A stretch of DNA of 45,197 bases from Desulfobacterales bacterium. GTDB taxonomy: Bacteria; Desulfobacterota; Desulfobacteria; Desulfobacterales; SURF-7. The stretch covers positions 1 through 45,197 of the forward strand of contig JANQFQ010000039.1 in NCBI GenBank assembly GCA_028277765.1, written 5' to 3'. A model generated the notes under the pieces. It did no database searches and was not told where the DNA came from. It saw only the letters and a list, made by a program, of their open reading frames with translations. Positions within the stretch are counted from its first letter, which is position 1. Each line of letters starts with the position of its first letter. Position numbers and translations under genes: made by a program. Positions 23,649-32,830 of this stretch are shown here, piece by piece.

Positions 23649-25253
23649 TTATTTTCGCGGTTCAATATCATTTTCAGGTATGTCAAACACAAGATAAGAA
23701 TATGCGATATGATCGATTGGTTCAAAATTGTTTCTAAGCCATTTATATCTCCCGGGATCATAGACTCCTACCAGCCGGTTAACGCTCACGACAATCCTAC
23801 CAGATACGCGGGATATCGGATCAACGATAATGTCAGGATACTCACGTCTGTATTGTTCAAGATAATATTCGTTCTGACCCCAGTCTAAATTTGAATCAGC
23901 TAGAATTTTATATGCTTTTTTTCTATCAGGCACTAATTCATTAAAATATGAAAGATAATGTGGGTAATAAGACTGCACGGAAACAATCAGGTAGATGATT
24001 AGCAGCCATACAAAGCCTTTTATTTTTCCTGGAAACATATTCCAGTTTTTGAATATAATACCGCAGAAAATATGTAGCAAAGGGAATATAACCAGCAAAA
24101 AACGAAGACCGATCTGAAGCCTGAAGAAGAAATTAAAGTATATCGTGAAAAACAGAATGGGACAAAACAGAAACACTTCATCTTCTGAAAAGTTAAAATC
24201 CCTCCTCTTGAACAGATAGTAAACTACTGAGGCCAGGATAAATATCAGAATCGGTATAGGAACCTTATATAGGCACGCATAAAAAAAATATCCCTTAAAG
24301 CCACTGAAATTCTCTCCTTTTAAAGACAGCCTGCCCAGCAGATAGACATTGCCAGACCCAGTACCATCCCTTTCATCATTCTTAACCCAATCAAGCCCTT
24401 GAACATATGGATACGGTAGTGGAACAGGAACCTTATGGAAAAGCTTCAAGTTCGTTTGAATTGATTTGAGCAGATCACTTCTAAACCTATACTCTCCTAG
24501 TGGTGTAAAGGTACTGTTAAATAAAAAACCCGCGTTAATAATTAAAATACTGATAACCACATACAAAAGAGCGTATTTGATAAAATATGTCATGTCCCGC
24601 ATTAGTACGAACCGATTCCCTGATCGTATTGCTCGGACAAAATGTTTCCAATATCTGGCCACTATAATGAGAATAAACATCGGATAAAGATAAATACATG
24701 TATATTTTGTCAGCTGGCTCAGGCCGAGTGTAAAAGCACTGAGCGCTCCGTTATGCCAGCCGCCGTTTTTGGTAAACTTCCAGAAATAGTATAACGCGAT
24801 TGTCGCCATACATGCTGCAAAAAGATCAGTTGTCACCAGCCGTGAGTGGGCGATAATGTTCGGTGAAAACGCATAAAACACAAGTGAAAAAAAAGAAGGC
24901 ACAGGACCATACAATTCCCGCGACCATTTATAGACAAAAACAGCCAGCAGTAGTGAGAACAAGATAGTAACATATCGTGCTTTATTGATATCCATTTGAT
25001 ACGATTCCGTTCCTGTAAAACTGCCTATAAACTGTGGAATCGCGTTTAAGCAGGAAAACGGCATTTTGCTGTTAAATATCCTATTGGAATCCAGATTCAA
25101 TATCTGAAGGCCGTAATTATAATGGTAAGGTTCATCCGCTGTAATAGACTTGTTTTTGATACTTGAAACACTCAATATCAAAACAATAAGAAGAAGTATA
25201 ACAGCAGCTATATGCTCACATATAACCTTTTTAATGAAGGATAATATTTGCAT
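23649..25253 (-). CDS. GT39/PMT-like membrane glycosyltransferase
   Basis: A 534-residue polytopic protein. Following the first hydrophobic segment (HIAAVILLLIVLILSVSSI) is SITADEPYHYNYG, with the DE pair expected of the catalytic loop of protein-mannosyltransferase-like GT-C enzymes. About ten further membrane segments and a soluble C-terminal part containing DSNLDWGQNEYYLEQY follow; that DSNxDWGQ motif is common in bacterial GT39-like proteins. The sugar donor would be a polyprenyl-phosphate sugar. The start is 8 bases after the stop of the SGNH gene. Confidence 0.8.
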   Translation of the reverse strand: MQILSFIKKVICEHIAAVILLLIVLILSVSSIKNKSITADEPYHYNYGLQILNLDSNRIFNSKMPFSCLNAIPQFIGSFTGTESYQMDINKARYVTILFSLLLAVFVYKWSRELYGPVPSFFSLVFYAFSPNIIAHSRLVTTDLFAACMATIALYYFWKFTKNGGWHNGALSAFTLGLSQLTKYTCIYLYPMFILIIVARYWKHFVRAIRSGNRFVLMRDMTYFIKYALLYVVISILIINAGFLFNSTFTPLGEYRFRSDLLKSIQTNLKLFHKVPVPLPYPYVQGLDWVKNDERDGTGSGNVYLLGRLSLKGENFSGFKGYFFYACLYKVPIPILIFILASVVYYLFKRRDFNFSEDEVFLFCPILFFTIYFNFFFRLQIGLRFLLVIFPLLHIFCGIIFKNWNMFPGKIKGFVWLLIIYLIVSVQSYYPHYLSYFNELVPDRKKAYKILADSNLDWGQNEYYLEQYRREYPDIIVDPISRVSGRIVVSVNRLVGVYDPGRYKWLRNNFEPIDHIAYSYLVFDIPENDIEPRK

Positions 25254-25261
25254 AACCTTTT

Positions 25262-26473
25262 TTACAAACCCTGATAAACATCTTCCTGGAGGAGATTATT
25301 TCTTTTATCCATCAGAAACTCAATGTGAGCCTTAGCCCAAATTTTATACCCCCGTGGATTGAAGTGCATGTCTCCTTTATAATAAAACGCTGTCTGCGGT
25401 GTGTTTTGGATAAACGGTTTCAGCTGTTCATATGAATTTAAATACGGCACCCGACTTTTTTCAGCGATCCGTTTTATTTCATAATGGGCCCGATTTGAGC
25501 AGAGAGGCGGCTCGGTCCCATCCTCAGAACCGGCGTATTGCTGGTAATGGGGTACTGTCGTATACATCAGCTTAACATTCCTGCTCCGGCATAAAACGGC
25601 GATCCGCTTTAAATGATCAAGAGTAATGTCAACTATTTCAGCCGTGTTCTGGTCCCACTCCGTCTCGAGCCATGAAGACCTGGAATAGTTCACATGCACT
25701 TTTTGTTTCCCCTTTTGTTGGGGCCTCTTTGATCTTAGCTTCAAAATTAAATTATAGACATATGAATGCTGGTACAGAAAAAGTTGAAGCCGGTTCCATG
25801 TGTTCGCTTTTACCAGCCCGTCAGCCGTGTCTATAAAAGGATCGGTATATATATTTCTTTCCGGGGCGGCCCATGGGTTCCCGTCCTCATCATAAACACC
25901 GGTCTGAATATATTTCCAGTCATCAAAACTATCGGTCATATCGATGTTTACAACTATAAGGTCAGGGTTATAATCCATGATGACATACCTGATAAGAATA
26001 TAATAAATAAACGGTGAATAACTGCTCGTCCCTGTATTAATAACTTCAAAATTCCGCTTCCCCTTTGCCGGCAACTCATTTAGTCTTTTTTCCACTATGC
26101 TTGGCACAGACTGTCCCATGGGGACAGTCCCTTCAGTGAATGAATCTCCCACGTAAAATATTCTGTAAGTTTGCTTGGGTTTTTCATGAGAAATATCATA
26201 TCTCTCCAACCACCCTTGACTGTTGTATACATGAGTATATGGAGAAGAAAATTCTGGATTTTTTTCTATCCATTCATTATGGACTTTGCGTCCATTCGGT
26301 TTCCATGTATGATTAAGCCGCCATGAAGAGACTATGTGGCTGTATGGTTTTTTAATAAATTTTGATGCCAGGAATTCAGAAGCAACAAGAAGCATAAACA
26401 AAACTATTATATTAATGTACAAGATTCTCCTGTATCGTTTTCTATTATACCGTCTTATCAGCTTTTTTATCAA
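25262..26473 (-). CDS. Membrane-anchored SGNH/GDSL hydrolase
   Basis: A 403-residue protein. One hydrophobic segment at 18-38 anchors it, and the rest is extracytoplasmic. The block I nucleophile motif is YVGDSFTEG (GDS at 109-111), and the catalytic Asp/His pair is in DMHFNPRGY (D368, H370). This is the layout of SGNH-fold O-acetyl esterases or transferases that trim or modify surface glycans (AlgX/AlgJ type and relatives). The start is TTG and immediately follows an in-frame TGA; a later start is possible. Located between GT-C genes, it probably modifies the polymer. Confidence 0.8.
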   Translation of the reverse strand: MIKKLIRRYNRKRYRRILYINIIVLFMLLVASEFLASKFIKKPYSHIVSSWRLNHTWKPNGRKVHNEWIEKNPEFSSPYTHVYNSQGWLERYDISHEKPKQTYRIFYVGDSFTEGTVPMGQSVPSIVEKRLNELPAKGKRNFEVINTGTSSYSPFIYYILIRYVIMDYNPDLIVVNIDMTDSFDDWKYIQTGVYDEDGNPWAAPERNIYTDPFIDTADGLVKANTWNRLQLFLYQHSYVYNLILKLRSKRPQQKGKQKVHVNYSRSSWLETEWDQNTAEIVDITLDHLKRIAVLCRSRNVKLMYTTVPHYQQYAGSEDGTEPPLCSNRAHYEIKRIAEKSRVPYLNSYEQLKPFIQNTPQTAFYYKGDMHFNPRGYKIWAKAHIEFLMDKRNNLLQEDVYQGL

Positions 26474-26580
26474 AATTCATCATCCTTCTATTTAGGAAAA
26501 TAGTATTCCAGATAGTTTGCCCCGTTTTTGCGAAGATCTAACTTACAGTTATTAACAAATGAAAATAATATGTTTTGTAA

Positions 26581-28176
26581 TTATAGGATTCCATTCTCCT
26601 TTTCTTCAACCTCAATAATATTATGATACTGCAACGGTTGACAAATCGCCTTATATGAATATTTGGGGCAACTAAATTGTGCCAGTTTTATAAAACGCAC
26701 TGGTAACGATGTAATGACATACGGCTTTTTTGTCTGCATAATTGATCGAAGATGGCTGCAGTCTTGCGTGATACTGTATTCGATCTGATATTTTGAAAGA
26801 TACGATGTAATTGCGGCCTCATCATGCATGCTGACCAAGACAGCCGAGTCCTTACCCTTGTAATAAGTATGATAAAATTTTTTTACTATTTTATGAGGAT
26901 TAAAACCGGCCTGGTAATAATTATAATAAATATTTTGTAGCTTTTTGTCCGTTTCAATGCAGGCGATAATGTGATCGTCTTTATGAACTACCGCAAAAGC
27001 AAATTTTACATTACAGTAAATAATTACCAGCAATGCAGCTACGACCGCGGCAGATTGTTTTCCGGGCATGAAATACTTGAGAATAAAATACAGACTACAG
27101 GAAACAAATAAAGCAAAAAACGGTGTTAAATTTACGAACACCCTAAAATAGGGATTGTCACCCCTGATAAAACTCAGCAGGAACGGTAAAAACAGACAAA
27201 CCGCACAAAAAATATATTTTTCCATAAAAGCAGGAGCCTGTTTGCGTCTATATAGAAAAACGCTAGCAATGATACCCACTGCTGCAATCAGCAGGAGAAT
27301 ATACCTTTCTGATAAAAACCACACTAAGGTTTGAGGCATGATATGACACAATGTTTCAAAATTAAACATACCGATGCTTTTAACATATTTATTAAAGAAA
27401 AGATTCGTCAAAACCGGAAAATAAAACAGACCGGCGATACCTATTGAAACCATCAATAGAAACGCGATAACATAATGATTTGCATGCTGTCTGATCTGTT
27501 TCCGGTCAACAGCAAATTTTACCGCCGCTAATACGTTTTTTCTTTTCCTGCCTAAACTTATTACTTTAACTGTTCCCGTGATAAAATAGAATACAATAAT
27601 GCTGGACAAAACATACAAATTCAGCGGTATCGTATACAACAGCAGACTTCCAAGAATAACAATTAACAATGCGTTTAAATAACCACCCTTTTCTTCAAAC
27701 ATCCAGACAAAATAAATTAGCGTGCAGATAATCATAATGCTTAAACCGTAGCCACGTATCTGAAGCGTAAAATTATAATAAGGGACTGTTGTCACAAGAA
27801 CAGCCAGAGAAATGGTTGCTATATATTTATTGAAGAACTTTCTGCATGTAAAATACACGCAAATAAGAGTCAACAGACAATACACCAGCATCAGAATGCG
27901 AATTTTGTAAGGTGCGTCCATGAGTGAATACATATCCGGCATGCCAATCAATAAAAAATAAATTCTGTTGATTATATTAAAAAATATATGGTTGGTCGGC
28001 ACATGATAATCGGTAAAAATTGTGTTCATCCCTTGAAAAACAAAATATTTAAATCCATATACCTCGTCAAACCAAAAATCCAGATTAATATACCTGCTTA
28101 ATAAGAGATAGAAAAAGGGTAACGTGACAACCGTCGCTATAATTATCTCTTTTTTGTTTTTACTAGCTATGATCAT
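26581..28176 (-). CDS. GT-C-type membrane glycosyltransferase
   Basis: A 531-residue polytopic protein. After the first membrane segment (IIIATVVTLPFFYLLLSRYI) comes NLDFWFDEVYGFKYFV, with an Asp-Glu pair in the catalytic-loop position of GT39/GT83 enzymes. About ten segments follow, then a C-terminal soluble domain of about 130 residues (KIVKKFYHTYYKGKDSAVLV). It is separated by 107 bases from the next gene and 139 bases from the one before, so it may be less tightly coupled. Substrates cannot be told. Confidence 0.72.
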   Translation of the reverse strand: MIIASKNKKEIIIATVVTLPFFYLLLSRYINLDFWFDEVYGFKYFVFQGMNTIFTDYHVPTNHIFFNIINRIYFLLIGMPDMYSLMDAPYKIRILMLVYCLLTLICVYFTCRKFFNKYIATISLAVLVTTVPYYNFTLQIRGYGLSIMIICTLIYFVWMFEEKGGYLNALLIVILGSLLLYTIPLNLYVLSSIIVFYFITGTVKVISLGRKRKNVLAAVKFAVDRKQIRQHANHYVIAFLLMVSIGIAGLFYFPVLTNLFFNKYVKSIGMFNFETLCHIMPQTLVWFLSERYILLLIAAVGIIASVFLYRRKQAPAFMEKYIFCAVCLFLPFLLSFIRGDNPYFRVFVNLTPFFALFVSCSLYFILKYFMPGKQSAAVVAALLVIIYCNVKFAFAVVHKDDHIIACIETDKKLQNIYYNYYQAGFNPHKIVKKFYHTYYKGKDSAVLVSMHDEAAITSYLSKYQIEYSITQDCSHLRSIMQTKKPYVITSLPVRFIKLAQFSCPKYSYKAICQPLQYHNIIEVEEKENGIL

Positions 28177-28315
28177 TTAGCGTGCCAATAAATGCCTGGA
28201 ATCTCTCTTTTCAGCCAAAGGGCCTTCATGCCAAGACTAATAATTTACATGATCGTCAAAATAAATAAAATGTTATGCCTAGACATGCCACCCAACGCAC
28301 AATACCGCATCTATA

Positions 28316-30028
28316 TCAGCCGGTATCCTGTAGAACGAGAGCAAGCGGATACGCTTTTGCAGTCTGCGCGTCAAATGCCCACACAGCAATATCCTTCAAG
28401 TCACAGGGGATAGTATTCATATAAAAATCCACTTGCCACTCCTTATTTCTATATTCCCAGAATCTAGTCTGTTCCGATATGATTATCCTGAACAGCACCT
28501 GTTGTCCTTTAGCATTCTTACACGATATAAGAATTGCGTCTGCCGCTGTTTTCCGCCATGGCAAGAAAGTATATCCTTTTACAGAAAAACTATTTTTTGA
28601 GACCTTATTTATTTCATATGTTCCGGTATGAATGTCCTGGCCCTGGATTTTCATCACATCATCATCTTCAGCCAGGGGACTGCTCCATAGTCCGGCTTCA
28701 TCCATGACCAAAATCCACTTGAGCATCTCTTTGTAAGCCGACGGAAGTTCATAGGCTTCTATATAGATTTTTTTGCCCTCAAATATCGGCCGTGAAAACA
28801 CAGTAATCGTTCGCGAAAACAAATCGGAATTCATGTTGATACGTATCCATCGAATTCCGTTAATGCCGGCGAAATAATAAGGAATAATCATGACACTTAT
28901 TAAAACAATGACCAGCGATCGGGCAGTTTTATGAATATTGCTATAGCGCTCAATGACATGAAAATATATTATCCCTCCTAAGAAAATCAGGGAAACAGGG
29001 AGATACAAAGAATGGGTGACATATCTCGTACTCAATGCCTGTCCTGGACCAACAATGCCTACTCTCCCGGCTGTAGTCAACACCCCTGCAACCAGCGAGT
29101 AACTTGCGATAGTAAACCAGGGGAGTGACCGTCGCCACAGATTATTTTTTTTGTTCACCCACAGCATATAAAAAACCGCGCCGCAAAACAGAAACAACAT
29201 ACTACTTCCGGCAATAATTGCCGAAACGCTCTCTTTAAAATAACCGAGCGGTACACCAACAAAATTAATAAAATAATTAAGGGTAGCGGACGGGCAGGAT
29301 AATGCGACGGTAAAAGACGGATGGCCCTTTGGTTTTTCATAGCCCATAAAATAAAATGCGATAGTAGCAAAAAATCCCAAACTATAAATAATCATCAGCA
29401 TTTTACTATGTCGGACCTTATTGTTTATCGCGAAGAACAGTGACGGTGCAATCAATACCCAACACAGCATGCCGTTGGCATATGAAAAAGTCGATATTGC
29501 GGATAACAGCATGGCAGCAAACAGTTTAGATACAGCCGAGAGCGAAGATAAACAGATAGCCAGAGCTGACGTAATGCATGTTATTGGAAAAAACATATGG
29601 ATCTTCCCCTGGGTCCAGCTGTGCCCCTGGGCAGGACTAAAAATCAGAAAGTTCGCGATTATCATTAATACCAAGCAGGCCTGCCAGTCCCTGGTTACTG
29701 TAGTTTTACAGATGTAATATATATTGAAAGAAATCAAACAAGCCATCAATAATGTAAGGAATGACTGGTATGCGATATCTCCTTTAAACAAAAAAGCCAG
29801 GGCAATCGTAATAAGGCGAGGGACAAAAGGACGGCTCTCATTCTGCTGGCTGAAAAAGTCAGCCATAGAACCTGTACCGGTTAATATGTTTGATAAGAGG
29901 TCATACGCAGTCCAGCTTATTTCATTAGGAATATTCACAGAATATTTGATGATAAGAAAGGCTATGAAAGCAACCGGCAGAAATGGAATAATGAAAAGAC
30001 ATGATTTAACCGTTTTTTTAAAAAACAC
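28316..30028 (-). CDS. Large polytopic membrane protein, possible glycosyltransferase or polymerase
   Basis: The frame opens at GTG 30100, but the GTG at 30028 has AGGAG eight bases upstream and is preferred, giving 570 residues. It has about ten membrane segments (such as CLFIIPFLPVAFIAFLIIKY and MLMIIYSLGFFATIAFYFMG) and a long soluble C-terminal part of about 150 residues after RIRWI-like loops (WEYRNKEWQVDFYMN). No Asp-Glu pair of the GT39 type follows the first segment, so it is less certain as a GT-C; a Wzy-like polymerase is the alternative, since none is otherwise evident in the locus. I would not settle this from sequence alone. Confidence 0.6.
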   Translation of the reverse strand: MFFKKTVKSCLFIIPFLPVAFIAFLIIKYSVNIPNEISWTAYDLLSNILTGTGSMADFFSQQNESRPFVPRLITIALAFLFKGDIAYQSFLTLLMACLISFNIYYICKTTVTRDWQACLVLMIIANFLIFSPAQGHSWTQGKIHMFFPITCITSALAICLSSLSAVSKLFAAMLLSAISTFSYANGMLCWVLIAPSLFFAINNKVRHSKMLMIIYSLGFFATIAFYFMGYEKPKGHPSFTVALSCPSATLNYFINFVGVPLGYFKESVSAIIAGSSMLFLFCGAVFYMLWVNKKNNLWRRSLPWFTIASYSLVAGVLTTAGRVGIVGPGQALSTRYVTHSLYLPVSLIFLGGIIYFHVIERYSNIHKTARSLVIVLISVMIIPYYFAGINGIRWIRINMNSDLFSRTITVFSRPIFEGKKIYIEAYELPSAYKEMLKWILVMDEAGLWSSPLAEDDDVMKIQGQDIHTGTYEINKVSKNSFSVKGYTFLPWRKTAADAILISCKNAKGQQVLFRIIISEQTRFWEYRNKEWQVDFYMNTIPCDLKDIAVWAFDAQTAKAYPLALVLQDTG

Positions 30029-30126
30029 AGCCAACTCTCCTAGATTAACCTGGATTGATCTTGAACTGTTATGTACAATTTTTACATATAAACACTTCAC
30101 ATCTCAGTTCTGTTCCGAATTTCTCA

Positions 30127-31761
30127 TCAATCCTGACGTTTAATTTCAACGCTATGTATTTGTGCTTCCATGTCAAACACATGGGTAATGCTGACACTTC
30201 TTACGTCCTCTATCTCAACACTGCCCCTGTATAGTAGCTCTTCTGTGCTGAAAAATTTTGCGGAGGGTACAACCCGCTGTGAAAATTGATGGGCTGATTT
30301 AAGTTTATCTATAATCGAATCTGATTCGATGTCATCTTCAATAATAATTTTCTTTGCCTGAAAAATAATTTTTCTTCTAAATGAGACATTGTCGTAAATG
30401 CTTCCATAAATAAGCTTATTTTTCAGGAACGTGGTTAACATTTTATGCGGAACAATAACAGCGAGAAGTCGTAATGTGATATGAGATAAGACAGATGGAA
30501 TTCTAATTTTAATTTTACTGAATCGCCCGGATACTTCCAAGCTGTTTTTATCTGTTTTTATACTATTATCAGGATCGAGCCAGCTAGTTGTTGAAATGAT
30601 GTTCCTTGGCCTTAAAATTCTATAACCGAAATCAGCAAAAACCTCTTTATTACAGTCATATATCTTTATTACACCGTGTTTATTACACGCTACGACCGCG
30701 TAATAAACACCATTCTGGATGGTAAAAAGTTTCGCCTCTGGGAAATATGTTTTGTGGTTATTATAACTGGGGAGGTTTCGATACTCTCCTTTATACTCTA
30801 TATTGTAAGGTCTCTGTTCCTTTTTTAACGCTCGAATAAATGAATGAAGCACATAATGCGTCATGTACCTGTCGTCAATCCCGTTCTGGTAATAATCAAT
30901 TTTCTTTACATTTCGAAAGACACCCTGCTTTATATCCAATGCATCCATTATTCCTATGTGCGCCGCGACTTCCAATCCGTTCGGAAGGCAGTATTTTGTG
31001 TCCCTTGAGCCGTATTCCCCTCCACAGGTTCCGTCAGGCCCTATAAAATATTTCAAGAACTCAACGATCTTTCTAATGGCATCCGCGACTCGCTTATCTT
31101 TAATGCACCAGTAATATTCGCCTAGCATATCAAGGGTGACGCTGAGGTAACCAATATCTGCGCCGCCATGTTCGGGGAAAAATCCATCATTAGATTGTGT
31201 GGAAAGAAAAGCTGATAGTTTGGTCTCAATATTTTCTAACAGTTCCTCTCTCCCGGTTATCATATAGACGCTACAAAGCGCCGTGACAGAGGCTATTTCC
31301 TGGTTCGAAGCTTTTGTTTCTTTGTTGTTTATCAGAAAATCAGCTGTCTTTACCATTGCTTTCAGTAAAGTTTCGTCCTGAACATTCAACCACCGGTAAG
31401 TTTCAGCGACACAGAACAAAGAAAACGCGGAAGGAGGTATTGCGTGCTCGTTGGGATAATATTCACTAAACGATCCGTCATTTAACTGAATTTTTTTCCA
31501 GAACTTTAAGGTGCCGATCGCGGTGTCAAAAACTGTTGGAGACCGGTAATAGATATTCCCTTTAAACGGTATATCATATAGTCCGGCGAGTGTTAAGCAT
31601 GATTGCTGTAAAACTGCAGAAGGAAAATCCCTAATTTTAAGAAGCCAGTAATTTCTATCACAGCAGCCAAAAGTCGGTGAATCGATATCCCTGTCTATCT
31701 GCGTCAGCACCCTAGGAACATTCTTTAAAATAAAATGAGTGTAAACACTGTCATCATCCAT
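30127..31761 (-). CDS. Alpha/alpha-toroid-like protein of a polysaccharide locus, function unknown
   Basis: A 544-residue protein without signal or membrane segment. The first 330 residues have repeated helical hairpins (LQQSCLTLAGLYDIPFKG, FCVAETYRWLNVQDETLLKA, GYLSVTLDMLGEYYWCIKDK) typical of an alpha/alpha toroid as in heparinase-type lyases and terpene-cyclase-like folds; CDRNYW and GGEYGSRDTKYC are conserved-looking stretches. The C-terminal 200 residues are beta-rich (FGYRILRPRNIISTTSWLDP), like the beta-sandwich of heparinase II/III enzymes. A role in trimming or modifying the glycan is likely but inferred; no catalytic residue can be pinned down. It lies 39 bases after the GT2 gene. 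Confidence 0.6.
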   Translation of the reverse strand: MDDDSVYTHFILKNVPRVLTQIDRDIDSPTFGCCDRNYWLLKIRDFPSAVLQQSCLTLAGLYDIPFKGNIYYRSPTVFDTAIGTLKFWKKIQLNDGSFSEYYPNEHAIPPSAFSLFCVAETYRWLNVQDETLLKAMVKTADFLINNKETKASNQEIASVTALCSVYMITGREELLENIETKLSAFLSTQSNDGFFPEHGGADIGYLSVTLDMLGEYYWCIKDKRVADAIRKIVEFLKYFIGPDGTCGGEYGSRDTKYCLPNGLEVAAHIGIMDALDIKQGVFRNVKKIDYYQNGIDDRYMTHYVLHSFIRALKKEQRPYNIEYKGEYRNLPSYNNHKTYFPEAKLFTIQNGVYYAVVACNKHGVIKIYDCNKEVFADFGYRILRPRNIISTTSWLDPDNSIKTDKNSLEVSGRFSKIKIRIPSVLSHITLRLLAVIVPHKMLTTFLKNKLIYGSIYDNVSFRRKIIFQAKKIIIEDDIESDSIIDKLKSAHQFSQRVVPSAKFFSTEELLYRGSVEIEDVRSVSITHVFDMEAQIHSVEIKRQD

Positions 31762-31800
31762 AGCGAATCTATTGTTACGGTATCACTCTCTTAATCCGGG

Positions 31801-32775
31801 TTAATGTTTGCGGCCGCTGCTAATTGTTTTTTTGATCATGAACTCTTCATTTCTTTTTGAGCTGGTAATGTTGAGGAACAGAAACATCTCGCTTATTAGT
31901 CCGGTGGCCAGGAATAAGCTGCCCAGAATCAGCAGAAGCACACCGAATAAAAGAAGCGGCCTCCCGGTCAGGACAGTCGGATAATCGAGTATCACATAAT
32001 AAATAATCCACTGTATCGTTAAATAAAAATCGATTGCAAAACCAATAGCAAAAAGAGTGATCCCGAGTTTGCCAAAAAAATGCATGGGATGAAACATATA
32101 TCGTGTAATAAAACAGATTGTCGCGAAATCAAAGAGCCCAGACAAAAATCTTTCCGAACCGTATTTAGAGCGTCCAAACTGACGGGCATGATGACGCACC
32201 TGTATTTCCGTTATCTTAAACCCTTTCCAGTCAGCAAGTACAGGGATAAACCGGTGTATCTCTCCATAGATATCAATATTCTGTACCGCTTCTTTCCTAT
32301 AAGCCTTTAAACCGCAGTTAAAATCATGCAGATTCACGCCGCTGAATTTTCTTGTAACATAATTAAACACTTTTGAAGACAAGACTTTAAACAGCGGATC
32401 TTTCCTATCCTTTTTCCAGCCGGATACGATATCATAACCCTCCCTGATTTTTGCCAGCATATTAGGTATTTCATGAGGATCATCCTGCAGGTCAGCATCC
32501 ATTGTAATAACGATATCGCCGTCAGCAACTTTAAAGCCTACATTCAGAGCATATGATTTTCCAAAATTCGTGCGCAATTGGTATACTTTAATATTATCTT
32601 TCGTTTCACACAAGGTTTCCAATATACTGAAGGAGTTGTCGGTTGATCCGTCATCAATGAATATTATTTCATATGACTGACCAAGATTTTTTAAAACATT
32701 CTCAAGCTTGTCCGCCAGAGCAGCAAGACTCTTCTCTTCATTATAGAGAGGAATAACAATGGAAATCTCTTTCAC
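31801..32775 (-). CDS. GT2 polyprenyl-phosphate glycosyltransferase (DPM1/GtrB-like)
   Basis: A 324-residue enzyme: VIPLYNEEKSL at the start, IIFIDDGSTDNS, then MDADLQDDP (the DxD metal and nucleotide-sugar motif), DFNCGLKAYRK and HHARQFGRSKYG. Two C-terminal membrane segments (FGKLGITLFAIGFAIDFYLT and LLLFGVLLLILGSLFLATGL) match GtrB/DPM1-like enzymes, which load a sugar on undecaprenyl phosphate at the cytoplasmic face. It would supply the donor for the neighbouring GT-C enzymes. The start is GTG with AAGGGG six bases upstream. Confidence 0.88.
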   Translation of the reverse strand: MKEISIVIPLYNEEKSLAALADKLENVLKNLGQSYEIIFIDDGSTDNSFSILETLCETKDNIKVYQLRTNFGKSYALNVGFKVADGDIVITMDADLQDDPHEIPNMLAKIREGYDIVSGWKKDRKDPLFKVLSSKVFNYVTRKFSGVNLHDFNCGLKAYRKEAVQNIDIYGEIHRFIPVLADWKGFKITEIQVRHHARQFGRSKYGSERFLSGLFDFATICFITRYMFHPMHFFGKLGITLFAIGFAIDFYLTIQWIIYYVILDYPTVLTGRPLLLFGVLLLILGSLFLATGLISEMFLFLNITSSKRNEEFMIKKTISSGRKH

Positions 32776-32830
32776 GAAAGGCCCCTTAAGTTATAAATTG
32801 TATATAATGGTTTTGCCAAAGCGAACACGG

